Notes under the pieces: generated by a model
What the model was told of the DNA's origin: nothing
What the model saw: only the letters and a program-made list of their open reading frames with translations
The model's database searches: none
Position numbers and translations under genes: made by a program
Source of the DNA: Phycisphaerae bacterium
GTDB lineage: Bacteria > Planctomycetota > Phycisphaerae > UBA1845
Direction: 5' to 3'
Assembly (NCBI GenBank): GCA_029260165.1
Contig: JAJDDT010000053.1
Location: 36,262 to 100,261, forward strand
DNA length: 64,000 nt
Part shown: positions 35,641-45,287 of the stretch, in pieces
How the letters are laid out: every line of letters starts with the position of its first letter
Position numbering within the stretch: the stretch's first letter is position 1

Positions 35641-36198
35641 CAGACCGCTGTTTTTCAATAGACGGAGATTCAATTCAACGAGGCGTGTCGCGTGGACGAT
35701 CGATCGGGCGTTCGCGTCTCTTCGGTGTCGGCAAAGGTCGATTCACCGCGTCGCCACTGCGTTGTTGGTCGTCGACCGCCATGCTGGTGCGTTCGTTACC
35801 AAGGAGATCGTCGGCAGGCCTCGCAGAATCGATGCGCTGCCCCTGTCGGTTGGTGTCGAAGTGCGGCGGCTGGCAACGATGACAGCCCGGGTATACCGGG
35901 CAACCTGCGACCAACAGCAATTTGAACACGCACGCACACCATTTTTGGGCGTTGTGTTTCATTTCTCCGGGTTCCAATGCAACCGGCTGTTACCACAGTT
36001 TTGGCCAATGCGTTTTTCAGAAATCCCCCATCGGGCAGTTTCGCGGGACACCAGTCTGACAGGAAATGGACATTGTCGCAAACTTCGGAGGGAATCGGGA
36101 GGAATCCCGGTCGACGACGCCCATACGCCCATTTCGTTCCCCGGTTACTCTTGCGGGTTTTTCCTGTTTGTTGGACAATCGCCGGACGTCGAGGTCAC
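35641..36198. other. Long gap with one doubtful minus-strand ORF
   Basis: This 558-nt stretch has no well-supported plus-strand gene. The doubtful lipoprotein ORF listed at 35675-35962 is the only candidate. I saw no terminator, RNA gene or repeat in it. Confidence 0.4.
35675..35962 (-). CDS. Possible small lipoprotein (doubtful)
   Basis: A 95-residue frame starting MKHNAQKWCACVFKLLLVAGC, which reads as a lipoprotein signal with an LVAGC lipobox, followed by a Cys-rich stretch (PVYPGCHRC) and an Arg/Asp/Pro-rich tail. GGAG lies only two nt before the ATG, which is too close for a good RBS. The high-GC region is open in several frames, so this may be a chance ORF. It would be antisense to its neighbours' direction. 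Confidence 0.3.
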   Translation of the reverse strand: MKHNAQKWCACVFKLLLVAGCPVYPGCHRCQPPHFDTNRQGQRIDSARPADDLLGNERTSMAVDDQQRSGDAVNRPLPTPKRRERPIDRPRDTPR

Positions 36199-36414
36199 AT
36201 GCAGAGGATTTGCAAACGTATGCCGAAACCGGGAACAAAAGTCAGGGATCTCGCGAAGGAACTGGGCGTCACATCGAGAGAATTGATCGATCGCTGCCGG
36301 GCTGACGGCCTGGCTGTCCAGAATCGCATTTCCAGGCTCAACGCCGATCAGGTCCGGTCCATTCGCAAGGCATTTCTTTCGTCGAACGACGGCGGTGCAA
36401 CGACCGAATCCTGA
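36199..36414 (+). CDS. Stand-alone IF2_N-domain protein
   Basis: A 71-residue protein. Residues ~13-60 (TKVRDLAKELGVTSRELIDR, then CRADGL and a QNRISRL turn) match the N-terminal helical domain of translation initiation factor IF-2, which recurs in several copies before the GTPase of full IF-2. Here it stands alone, with no GTP-binding domain. The ATG at 36199 has GAGG four nt upstream; a second ATG at 36220 is possible. The small basic fold may bind RNA or the ribosome. Small IF2_N proteins occur in planctomycetes, but I know of no assigned function. Confidence 0.7.
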   Translation: MQRICKRMPKPGTKVRDLAKELGVTSRELIDRCRADGLAVQNRISRLNADQVRSIRKAFLSSNDGGATTES

Positions 36415-36555
36415 CACATATCCTGTGCAGAATCCGTCAACGATGTCCTGCCTTGATGTTGATGGACACTTGTCGCGTTCGTATGATTCGTCCGCAATGA
36501 CGGATTGGCCGCATGCGCATCTCCATTTCACGCCAAACAGAAAGCGAGCACTCCG

Positions 36556-38238
36556 ATGAATCAATCGATCACAGGCTTTCAGTTCTTCACCCTTCTGGTC
36601 GCCGCCCCGCTCACAATCACGGTTTTTGGATGTACGGTGTCTAATCAGGGGGGCGACAATACCGACGGGGTTCGGGTTGCTCGCGAGCTTGAGGAGGCTG
36701 ACATCGTCAAGCTGGACAACGGTTTTCTCTACGTCGCCAATCCGTTCACCGGGCTTCGCGTGATCGACGTGCGGAACATCGACGCGCCTGCGCTGGCGGG
36801 CAACGTCGAGTTGGGTGGCCGGGCGATCGAGCTGATCGTTCGCGACAACCTTGCCTACATCGTCACCTCGGCGGATTTCTTCGATTGCGCCGGTGAACCG
36901 GTCGGCTTCTCGTCTCGACAATTCTCCGCGGAAATCACCCCTGATTTTCAGGGCAGTCGCCTCTGGATTGTTGACGTTTCAGACCCCGACGCGCCGACGA
37001 TCGTCAGCCAGCTCGATATCAACGGTTTCGTGAGACAAGCCCGCCGCATCGACGACATTCTGTATCTGACCGGTATTCTGACATTCGGCGACGTTGATTT
37101 CGGGTTCGACCCCGGCGCGTTCATTGATTCGATCAGTATCGCGGATCCCACGCAACCCGCGTTCGTCGACTCGGAAACCTTTGATGGCGATCAACTCGAC
37201 ATTGCAGCCACACCGAATCGCATGGTTGTGATGCAGCCCGACCCCACACTCCAGGACACGTCGCTCGTGACCTATGTGGACATCCGTGACCCGGAAGGGC
37301 AGATTGAGGTCCGCGATCAGTTCCGCGTTCCGGGAATCATAGCCAACCGCTTTTTCACGCATTTCGTTGATAATACACTGTTCATTGTCACAAGCGAATT
37401 CGTTGAAGATATCCAAAGACACCTCATCTCGGTATTCGCCTACGACGTTTCCAATCCGGACGACATTGACCGATTGGCGCAGGTTTCAATTGATGCACGG
37501 TCATTTCTTCACACCGCACGATTTGAAGGAAACCGCGCCTATATCGCGACGACCAGCGGCAATCGGCCTGTCTACGTCGTCGATTTGTCTGATCCCCAAA
37601 ACCCGACCATCGCGGCGGAACTGGATTCGCCCGGCAGTAGACCTCTATTATTCCCGAGTGGTGATCGCCTGCTCGCGGTCAGTACGTTTCAACCATTGGC
37701 TGCGTTGTATGACGTGTCTGTTCCTGAAAACGCAACCCGTTTATCGCAAATTCTCCTGAACGGACCTGACAACACGACGGGATTCACAACGGTCAACGTA
37801 GCAGGTTTGCGGATTGTGGACGACGGACGGCTTGCACTGGTGCCGATGTCGTTTTTCGACGATTCTGAAAACCAAAGTGTCGAGGCGATGGGTCTGTTGA
37901 CGATCGGTGTTGCCCTGACCCAACGAGGCATGGTCAACCACCGCGGACTCGCAGAACGTGCCGACATTCTCGACAATCGTCTGTGGCTCCTGTCGGACCT
38001 GTCGTTTCAGACCGTCAACATCGACGATCCGGACAATCCGATATCGATCGCCCGGCTCGACGACGTTGGGCCTAGTGAACAGGATTTGCTTGACGGAGGA
38101 TTCACCGAATGCGTCGATTCTGCACGAGATAATGCGGTAACCCTGTTCGTCGGTGCACCGTGCGGCGTCCTGGGATTCGTACCGTTCATGGCCATGTTTG
38201 TGGGGCTGTTCTTGTTGAAAGCCCGTCTTACCCGATGA
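36556..38238 (+). CDS. Beta-propeller protein with Cys-GFVP C-terminal tag
   Basis: A 560-residue exported protein, predicted to be related to the beta-propeller family PF09826: repeated blades such as GFLYVANPFTGLRVIDVRN, LWIVDVSDPDAPTIVSQLDI and AYIATTSGNRPVYVVDLSDP. The start at 36556 is chosen for the signal MNQSITGFQFFTLLVAAPLTI...GC; Cys26 could be a lipobox Cys, although Phe at -2 is unusual, and no strong SD is seen. The C-terminus is the same tail as in the protein at 33958-35640: Cys536, then LGFVPFMAMFVGLFLL, then KARLTR. Having a possible lipobox and a C-terminal tag together is odd. It converges on the next gene with 15 nt between stops. Confidence 0.8.
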   Translation: MNQSITGFQFFTLLVAAPLTITVFGCTVSNQGGDNTDGVRVARELEEADIVKLDNGFLYVANPFTGLRVIDVRNIDAPALAGNVELGGRAIELIVRDNLAYIVTSADFFDCAGEPVGFSSRQFSAEITPDFQGSRLWIVDVSDPDAPTIVSQLDINGFVRQARRIDDILYLTGILTFGDVDFGFDPGAFIDSISIADPTQPAFVDSETFDGDQLDIAATPNRMVVMQPDPTLQDTSLVTYVDIRDPEGQIEVRDQFRVPGIIANRFFTHFVDNTLFIVTSEFVEDIQRHLISVFAYDVSNPDDIDRLAQVSIDARSFLHTARFEGNRAYIATTSGNRPVYVVDLSDPQNPTIAAELDSPGSRPLLFPSGDRLLAVSTFQPLAALYDVSVPENATRLSQILLNGPDNTTGFTTVNVAGLRIVDDGRLALVPMSFFDDSENQSVEAMGLLTIGVALTQRGMVNHRGLAERADILDNRLWLLSDLSFQTVNIDDPDNPISIARLDDVGPSEQDLLDGGFTECVDSARDNAVTLFVGAPCGVLGFVPFMAMFVGLFLLKARLTR

Positions 38239-38253
38239 ACCTGTCCCGGCTGG

Positions 38254-41200
38254 CTACGGCAACGTTGCGTTTGTGAGTAACTGGAAGTCATCGAGGTCAA
38301 CGTCACCGTCCTGATCGAGGTCGGCGTTGATACCGATGTCGCAGTTTGGCGAGACGTTGTTGTTGGGGCCATTGAAGCACTGCTGGAACAGTTGGAAGTC
38401 GAGCAGATTGACGACACCGTCGCCGTTGAGATCCGGTGTGACTGCGCGGATGGCGAGGGTGACGTTCGTCGCGTTGTAGATGACTTCGTAGAGCGGCGGA
38501 ACCGTCAGCGTGTCGAATTGGCCTGTGACGTTGGCGGCTTCGAGGATGACGAATTCATCGGTGAGCATTGGCTCGAAACCGTCGATGTTGGTGATGACCA
38601 GTTCGCCGCCAAGCGTGGCAGTGCCGGTGACGGTGAGCTGGTCGTTGCCACCACCGTTGATCTCAATGTCGAGTGTACCACCGGGCTGGTCGTAATCACC
38701 ATCAATCGGTAGTTCTCCAACAGACAAACCTGGTGCGACCACCCCGCCGCTGTTATCGATATCGCCAAGGTAGTTTCCCGTGCCCTTGAAGACGCCGCCC
38801 TGCAGTGCGAATGGGTCGCTGGTGCTCATGTCGAGGGTGGTGCCGGCGTTGATGATGGTTTCACCGGCCGTTTGCGTGACGACGGCGGTGGTGATTTCGA
38901 GCGTTCCCTGCTGAACGTCGATGATTCCAGTGTTGTTGACGTCCGTGTTCTGCAGCAGCGATGTTCCGTCGTTGGCTGTTCGCATGACCATACCATCGTT
39001 GTTAAGGGTTCGGCTGCTAAGCGTCCTGAAATCGTATTGAAAGTCGATCACGCCGGTCGACGAATTGTCGATTCTGCCGTTACCACCCAATGAAAATCCG
39101 CCTATAAAGGTCATGGTTCCGTTGTTGATGAACGGTCTTGAGAGGGTCCGGGCGCTGCTGGTCACGTTGATTGTGGTGTTGCCGTCGCAAGTCATGGTTC
39201 CGCCGGCAAAGATGTTCCCGTTGTTCCAGGTGAACTGGTCGGTGATGTTGATCGGGCTCGAGCCCTGGAATGATGAGTTTCCGTTTAGTAAACTCAACGT
39301 GTTGATGTTGACGGGCTGTCCTGTGTCGAAATGCAGGTTTGAGCCATTAAAGTTCACTTCAATCGTGACGGTGTCGAAGCTGATTGGCTGATCCGTCGGT
39401 GCCTCGAAGCGCAACGTGCCGCGCTTGATGCTCACATCGTTTCCATAGTCGATGATGTTGGCGTCGGGGGCGAATGTCCAATTGCACCCATCGCAGAAAA
39501 TGGAATCGGAGACGTTCACGCTTCCGTGGCAGGCGCTATTGCCCGCCCAGAGTACAAGCGACTCCGCCGTCATGGTTGACGGCGTCTGAAGGTCGTGGCC
39601 TGCCCCTGCGAATTTGAGAATCGCACCGGGGTCAGAGATGATGTCGCCCGTGTAGGTGCTGCCTCCTGCCAAGGCGCTGGTGGAGAAGCTAAGCGTGCCC
39701 GTCTGGTTGTGAAACAACCCGTCGTTGATGACCTTTGCACTGATACTGATTTCGCCATCGCCGAACGTGCGCAAGACCGTTCCGCCGTTGTTGTTGAACA
39801 CCCCGCTGCCGATACCGCCACTGTTGAACTGCATGTTGACGACGACGCCGTCGAAGATGTTTACCCGTCCAGCGCCGGTCATCCCAAACCCGGAGTTGAA
39901 CACGGCCTGGTCGGTGATGTTCAGGACGCGGCGGATGTTCCTACTGCTGCTGGTGGCGTTGAACACGACCGGGCCGTTTGCAGTAATGGTGCCACCCGGA
40001 TTGAAAGTACCGTTGGTCCATGCGAAAGTGCCGCTGACATTGATCGGGCTTGGACCGTTGAGTGATCCCTTGATCATACTGAGGTCACCGACGTTTACAG
40101 GCTGGCTGGTATTGAAATCGATCCTTCCTTGTGATTCGCCGGTTGTTGTGATCGTCACGGTTTGAAGGTCGATCGGCTGGTCAAGCGGTGCGTTGAAATT
40201 GGCTTGCCCTCGCTCGACGTAGACGTGATTCCCATAGTTGATGATGTTCGCATCGTCGGCGAATGTCCATGTCCCGCCGGTGCCATCGATTCGTTCGGAG
40301 ATGTTGACCGTGCCGTGAATCATGCTCTCGGTGTTACTTGCACCAAACTCGACCGAATCAGCCGTCAGTGTTGAGGAATCCGGAAATTGGTGCGGGCCGC
40401 CGAATGTCAGCGTTGTGCCAAGGTCACCGCGCACTTCACCGGTGTGTGTACCACCACTGCTCATGACCAGTTCGCCTGCCTGGGCGTGAATCAAACCGGA
40501 GTTGTCGATCGGCGTCCCCACAGTCACACTGTCGTCCGTCGCGTCGCTGATCAGCACGCCATCCACGTCGATGAGTCCGCTGCTCCCGCCGTGGAAGATG
40601 GCCGAGTCTCCCTCATAAGTATAAGTGGCGGAATCGCGAATGATCACATCAGCACCGCTGGAAAGCGTGATGCGGGGGCCGTTTGAGAAGCATTCGCCGC
40701 TGGTCAGCATGAGCGTGGCGCCAACCAGGTCAACGGAACCTCGCGTGAGTCGAACGCCGTCGCCAACTTCAACCACGCCACCTCCGTCAATCCGACCGTC
40801 CATCCAATGGAATTTTTCGTCGATGTATAGACGATCATCGACGGTCAGCGTCGAGCGACCCTCCATCTGGAAATCGCCCAGAATGAACGAATTCTCGTTC
40901 AGTTGAAGATCGGGCCTCGGAAATTGCGCGGGGAAAACCGCCCCTTCCATGATGAAGTTTTGATAGCATGCCAGTGATTGAAGTATGGTGTCGTCTTCTT
41001 CATAAATAACCGTCACAACACCGGCGTCGACGGGGATGCAAACAGCCTCACCGTCCTGCGGAATGATGCCTTCCTCCCAGTTGCTGGCCAAACCCCAGTC
41101 GAAGCCCTCGGGCGGGGCGTCTTCGGTGGCAAAATGCTTCATGAGCTGACACTCGTCGGGCGTGCCATTCACGTCGCAGTCTTCACTCTCGCCCTCGTTG

Positions 41201-43455
41201 ATATCACACTCGTCAGGTTTGAAATTGGGCTGGCAGTCCGAAGATATTTCCATGCAATCATCAATGACAACGCACGGTGAGACGCCAAAATCGCAAACGC
41301 CGGGAATGGCTGAGAAGCCGCAATCCGTATCGCAGACGTCAAGCACACCGTTGCCGTTGCAATCGGTGATTTTGAAGGGACCGACGGTGCGGTATCCGTC
41401 GGACCAGTGGTTGGCGTTGTCCATCGCTTTGATGGAGATGAACCATTCGCCGAGACCGCCTGCGGCGACCGTCCCCTGCAGTTTGCAATTGTCGGTTGGG
41501 CGGACGAAGTTGGAAATCTCGTTGGGCTCCTCACCGAGCGGGTCGCGCGTCACGATGTAACTGTAGAAATTGGCACCGCGAACGTCATCGTTTGCCGGAT
41601 CGAATTCAAACGTGATGCACGGAAGTGATCCACCGATACCCAGCGGGTGCGTTGAGGACGTGAGGCTGCCCACCAGCCCCGGCGGGTCCGTGTCGTTCGG
41701 AAACGAGGCTGTGTACAAACCTGCACCGACGTTGAACGCGGTGGCCCACAAATCATCCGAATGCGAAGGGTATTCCAGGCGGAATGCGTTGATGAATTCG
41801 GTGACGGTTTGCGGCTCGTAGGTGTATGTGACGAAAAATATTTCCTCGATACCAAGGCACATGAGATCGAAAATACCATCCCGAAATGTACCGTCACCCG
41901 GATCGTCGTCGTGGTCGTCCTGTGTTTCGTCATCAATGTCGGTCAGCAGTGCGGCGACGAATCCCTCTGTCGTAACAGGGCTGTTGAAATTATTGCCGCA
42001 TGTTCCGGGTGATTCGTGCGAACGCGGGAACAGCGCGGTGTAAGGCGTCCCATCTTCAAACGTGTAACGCTTCGGGAATTCCCGAGTGATCACATCAGCA
42101 AGCCAGTCAGGCCAACCTTCACCCCACGCGTCGAAGGGATTTTCGCTGCACCATGTGCAATGGCCACAATCGTCGGGCGGATTGTCGTCGCAGTTCATGT
42201 TCGGGTCGCAATAATCCGGTTCGGGCAAATCGGGTTCATAATGGAAACTGTTATGGTGATGTCCGTACTCGTGGATAATCGTTCTTTCTTTCCACTGACG
42301 ATCGGTGCTGATGTGGATGGTTTCGTCACCAGGGACATACCACGCCGAGTCGCCTTGCGAATCATCCGGCCAAATCACCTGCAGATTGGCTGTTGGGTAT
42401 GCCACTTCTGACGTGATGATTCGTTCCGCCCGAAGAATGTTTGTATAGATGTGGAATGCGGGCATGATGCTTGCTGCCGGTCGGACCCAGCCATAATCAA
42501 TGAACGTTCCCTCGAAATCCTCCATCTCCGGCACGAGGGCAAAGTAGGTATCGTCGCGCGAATCCTTGACTCGAAATGTGTTGACTGAGGTAAAGGCACC
42601 CAACACCGGGTCAGGCGTATCACACCCAATAATGTCACAGTCATCCCATGCCACAACCCCGGTGTCAAAATACCCTTGCTCGTCCGTAAGCCCCTCCCAG
42701 ATTTCTTCAAAAAACCCGGGCGCGTCCTGGTCGAGGAATCGCACCCGCACACCTTCAGCTCCAACCGTCACGGGCGGCGTATCGCCCGGATCGTCGAAAT
42801 CGCCGTCGGCGGGATCTGATCGATCAATACCGGGACGGTCATACACAATACGGCCAATCGCACGAAGCGGGATGGCCCCACCAGCGGCAGATGGCGATGC
42901 GTCTTGTTCGTCCTGATGCGCCACCTCAATCGGATCGGACCAACCAACAGGGCCAACGCCCTTGAAGTCATTCATGCTGGGCTGAATTCCACCCTCATCC
43001 ATAAGTCGCTTGCCGTGCGTATTCGGAATGCGGTGGAGGACGCGTTGACGTTCCCTCTTGACGGTAAACGCGGGGCCTACCTCAAAAACCCGACGGACGA
43101 ATCGACCGTTGAATCGAAGATTGATGCCGATGGGTTTGTTGGCGTTGATGGGGATGGCAATGAAGGGCACCCGGATCGTTCCTGGCTTGACCTGAAGCGG
43201 GGATTCGGGCAATTCGGCAGAGATGATGTGCCAGCCTTCGGCATCAATCTGCACGTCGGCCAGCTCGCCTGCCCGGTAAATGTGGATATCGAAGGCGCTC
43301 TCGAATCGGTCGCCTACCCTTGCCTCACCTGTGTTCGCCGGGATTGAAATGGAAACCGGAGGCCCGACGTCAGCATGTGCTGTCACCGATGTAATGCCCT
43401 GGATCAGCACGAGGTAACAAATACCTCGAATTCCCGCTTGTCTGCCATTTATCAT
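38254..43455 (-). CDS. Secreted putative zinc metalloprotease with repeat stalk and dockerin-like end
   Basis: A 1733-residue exported protein. AGGAG lies 9 nt before the ATG at 43455, and the signal peptide is MINGRQAGIRGICYLVLIQG...AHA. The site HEYGHHHNSFH at 395-405 has metzincin spacing (His395, Glu396, His399, His405), though the usual Gly is Asn402; a GEGWPDWLADV helix follows ~45 residues later. A short TSP3-like Asp/Cys region (~700-760) leads to a long Gly/Thr/Asn-rich beta-helix with at least two ~230-residue repeats (DQPI, INITDQFTWNNG, NVTSSARTL). The end is a duplicated dockerin-like domain (DLNGDGVVNLLDFQLFQQ and DLDQDGDVDLDDFQLL). The substrate is unknown; extracellular proteolysis is inferred. 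Confidence 0.8.
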   Translation of the reverse strand: MINGRQAGIRGICYLVLIQGITSVTAHADVGPPVSISIPANTGEARVGDRFESAFDIHIYRAGELADVQIDAEGWHIISAELPESPLQVKPGTIRVPFIAIPINANKPIGINLRFNGRFVRRVFEVGPAFTVKRERQRVLHRIPNTHGKRLMDEGGIQPSMNDFKGVGPVGWSDPIEVAHQDEQDASPSAAGGAIPLRAIGRIVYDRPGIDRSDPADGDFDDPGDTPPVTVGAEGVRVRFLDQDAPGFFEEIWEGLTDEQGYFDTGVVAWDDCDIIGCDTPDPVLGAFTSVNTFRVKDSRDDTYFALVPEMEDFEGTFIDYGWVRPAASIMPAFHIYTNILRAERIITSEVAYPTANLQVIWPDDSQGDSAWYVPGDETIHISTDRQWKERTIIHEYGHHHNSFHYEPDLPEPDYCDPNMNCDDNPPDDCGHCTWCSENPFDAWGEGWPDWLADVITREFPKRYTFEDGTPYTALFPRSHESPGTCGNNFNSPVTTEGFVAALLTDIDDETQDDHDDDPGDGTFRDGIFDLMCLGIEEIFFVTYTYEPQTVTEFINAFRLEYPSHSDDLWATAFNVGAGLYTASFPNDTDPPGLVGSLTSSTHPLGIGGSLPCITFEFDPANDDVRGANFYSYIVTRDPLGEEPNEISNFVRPTDNCKLQGTVAAGGLGEWFISIKAMDNANHWSDGYRTVGPFKITDCNGNGVLDVCDTDCGFSAIPGVCDFGVSPCVVIDDCMEISSDCQPNFKPDECDINEGESEDCDVNGTPDECQLMKHFATEDAPPEGFDWGLASNWEEGIIPQDGEAVCIPVDAGVVTVIYEEDDTILQSLACYQNFIMEGAVFPAQFPRPDLQLNENSFILGDFQMEGRSTLTVDDRLYIDEKFHWMDGRIDGGGVVEVGDGVRLTRGSVDLVGATLMLTSGECFSNGPRITLSSGADVIIRDSATYTYEGDSAIFHGGSSGLIDVDGVLISDATDDSVTVGTPIDNSGLIHAQAGELVMSSGGTHTGEVRGDLGTTLTFGGPHQFPDSSTLTADSVEFGASNTESMIHGTVNISERIDGTGGTWTFADDANIINYGNHVYVERGQANFNAPLDQPIDLQTVTITTTGESQGRIDFNTSQPVNVGDLSMIKGSLNGPSPINVSGTFAWTNGTFNPGGTITANGPVVFNATSSSRNIRRVLNITDQAVFNSGFGMTGAGRVNIFDGVVVNMQFNSGGIGSGVFNNNGGTVLRTFGDGEISISAKVINDGLFHNQTGTLSFSTSALAGGSTYTGDIISDPGAILKFAGAGHDLQTPSTMTAESLVLWAGNSACHGSVNVSDSIFCDGCNWTFAPDANIIDYGNDVSIKRGTLRFEAPTDQPISFDTVTIEVNFNGSNLHFDTGQPVNINTLSLLNGNSSFQGSSPINITDQFTWNNGNIFAGGTMTCDGNTTINVTSSARTLSRPFINNGTMTFIGGFSLGGNGRIDNSSTGVIDFQYDFRTLSSRTLNNDGMVMRTANDGTSLLQNTDVNNTGIIDVQQGTLEITTAVVTQTAGETIINAGTTLDMSTSDPFALQGGVFKGTGNYLGDIDNSGGVVAPGLSVGELPIDGDYDQPGGTLDIEINGGGNDQLTVTGTATLGGELVITNIDGFEPMLTDEFVILEAANVTGQFDTLTVPPLYEVIYNATNVTLAIRAVTPDLNGDGVVNLLDFQLFQQCFNGPNNNVSPNCDIGINADLDQDGDVDLDDFQLLTNATLP

Positions 43456-43758
43456 TTCGATCGCTCCTGTTTCAATCCGGCCCGGATCGCTACGCCCACC
43501 ACCAGCACCCCGGATGCCGCTTGTGTCGGTGGGCGGGAATCGGCCACATGGGCGCTCAACAGGTCAGTACGAAATCATGAGTCGGAACCCATCAGATCGG
43601 ATCGCTGGAGGCGTCGATGTGCATCTGCCGCGACAACGTTTGTCATGGCTTTTCGGGACATTATCGACATTTTGCCTCCGAGGATTACACTACAGCTGTA
43701 AGCATGTTGGCGCAACGTGCCGTCAGATTTCGAGGCTTCGACCTGGAGTTCAATCGTC
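43456..43758. other. Divergent gap between metalloprotease and MscS genes
   Basis: A 303-nt region containing both leaders. The minus-strand leader carries ATCCGGGCCGG 21 nt before the ATG, a block also found before the lipoprotein gene at 20199. No clear promoter hexamers or RNA gene are seen. Confidence 0.35.
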
Positions 43759-45081
43759 ATGATCATGGTGTCCTGCATTCGTCGAACCCTCATGTCCGGG
43801 ATCATCACGTCGGCCTTTCTCGCGCCGTTTGCCTCGGCTTCCGGAATCCGATCCATCATCGAGTTTGATCGTTCTCCTGAGACGCCCACAAATGAACTCG
43901 AGCTTGCATTGGCAGCGTTGACGATGGAGGAACTGGAAAAGGAGGTGCATGCGTGGAGTGATTTGGTGGTCGCGAAGTCTGCGGAAATCACGCGTGAACA
44001 AATTGCTCAACTGCGAATGGAAGGGCAACCGTCCGCCGGTGACAGAGCAGAAGAAACAGACACAGGCGGGTCTGCCAAGGAGAAATCCCTGGAGAAGGTG
44101 ACGAAACTCAACGAGCAGCGTACCGCGTTGGTCGATCGTCTTGAGTTGGTTCTGGACGCGTACGAATCTCGTGGCGCGGATGGCGAGGCGTGGCGGAGCT
44201 ATTTGGCGGCGTGGTCGGGGCTTCGAGTGGATGTGACTGACACGTCGGCGGCGTACACCATCATTTCGGGCTGGCTGCGGTCCGGGGAAGGTGGTATTCG
44301 ATGGGCGACGAACTCGGCGTTGTTCCTGGTGACGCTGGTCATTTTCTGGATTCTCAGCCGTATCACGGGGCGGACGATCAGCAAAGCGCTTTCGTTCACG
44401 AGGCAGCCGTCTGAGCTTCTTCGGGCATTTCTCGTCAATCTTGCACGACGAATGGTGTTGCTGATCGGATTCGTGGTCGCATTGACGGCGATGGAGGTGC
44501 CCGTCGGACCATTCGTGGCGGCGATTGGGGCGGCGGGGCTGGTCGTTGGTCTTGCGTTGCAGGGGACGCTAAGCAACTTCGCGAGCGGAATACTGATCCT
44601 GATTTACAAGCCATTTGATGTTGGGGACGGGGTAAGCGTCAGCGGCGTATCAGGTTCTGTAAAGTCGATGAATCTCGTTTCCACGACCATTCATACGTTT
44701 GACAATCAGCGGGTCATCGTGCCCAACAACACGGTTTGGGGGGATACAATCACGAACATCACGGGGAACCCAACCCGTCGCGTGGATATGGTGTTTGGTA
44801 TTGGCTACGGGGATAATTGTGACAAGGCGAAAGCGGCGCTTGCGAGCATCGTTGACGGACATGAGTTGGTTTTGAAGGATCCCGCACCGGTCATCAACAT
44901 GAACGAATTGGCGGACAGCAGCGTCAATTTCATCGTCCGTCCGTGGGCGAAAACGGCGGATTATTGGACCGTGTACTGGGATGTGACGCGATTAGTCAAG
45001 GACCGATTCGACGCCGAGGGGATATCCATTCCATTCCCGCAGCAGGACGTTCACATTTATCAGAAGAATCCGCCGACGTAG
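43759..45081 (+). CDS. MscS-family mechanosensitive channel
   Basis: A ~440-residue channel of the small-conductance mechanosensitive family, which opens under membrane tension to release solutes. The start at 43759 has GGAG ten nt upstream; an export-type N-terminus (MIMVSCIRRTLMSGIITSAF) precedes a charged, partly coiled-coil periplasmic region (~50-150). Hydrophobic helices follow (WATNSALFLVTLVIFWILS, MVLLIGFVVALTAMEVPVG). The pore helix TM3 reads FVAAIGAAGLVVGLALQGTL, then the hallmark LSNFASGILILIYKPFDVGD and the beta domain VSVSGVSGSVKSMNLVST. The periplasmic extension makes it longer than E. coli MscS (~286 residues). Confidence 0.9.
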   Translation: MIMVSCIRRTLMSGIITSAFLAPFASASGIRSIIEFDRSPETPTNELELALAALTMEELEKEVHAWSDLVVAKSAEITREQIAQLRMEGQPSAGDRAEETDTGGSAKEKSLEKVTKLNEQRTALVDRLELVLDAYESRGADGEAWRSYLAAWSGLRVDVTDTSAAYTIISGWLRSGEGGIRWATNSALFLVTLVIFWILSRITGRTISKALSFTRQPSELLRAFLVNLARRMVLLIGFVVALTAMEVPVGPFVAAIGAAGLVVGLALQGTLSNFASGILILIYKPFDVGDGVSVSGVSGSVKSMNLVSTTIHTFDNQRVIVPNNTVWGDTITNITGNPTRRVDMVFGIGYGDNCDKAKAALASIVDGHELVLKDPAPVINMNELADSSVNFIVRPWAKTADYWTVYWDVTRLVKDRFDAEGISIPFPQQDVHIYQKNPPT

Positions 45082-45287
45082 TAGGATTTCACGAGGGCTG
45101 GGACGGTCTTTCTCTCTGCGTTTTATGGGGGCACATCGCCGATTGTCCGATTGTGGCGAGAATTGTGGTTTCGTGCTGCCGGTGCTGGTACACTGTGAAG
45201 CGAGGAAGATCGCGTGGTTACGCGTTTATCGGACGGGCCAATCAACGCGAGGTTTTTTCGCGCCTTTCTCGCATTCGTGGCATGTGG

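Noticed and set aside
36145..36921. 258-codon minus-strand frame over the IF2_N and propeller gene start
   Set aside because: Shadow ORF with no export signal or domain; both plus-strand genes are supported by family features.
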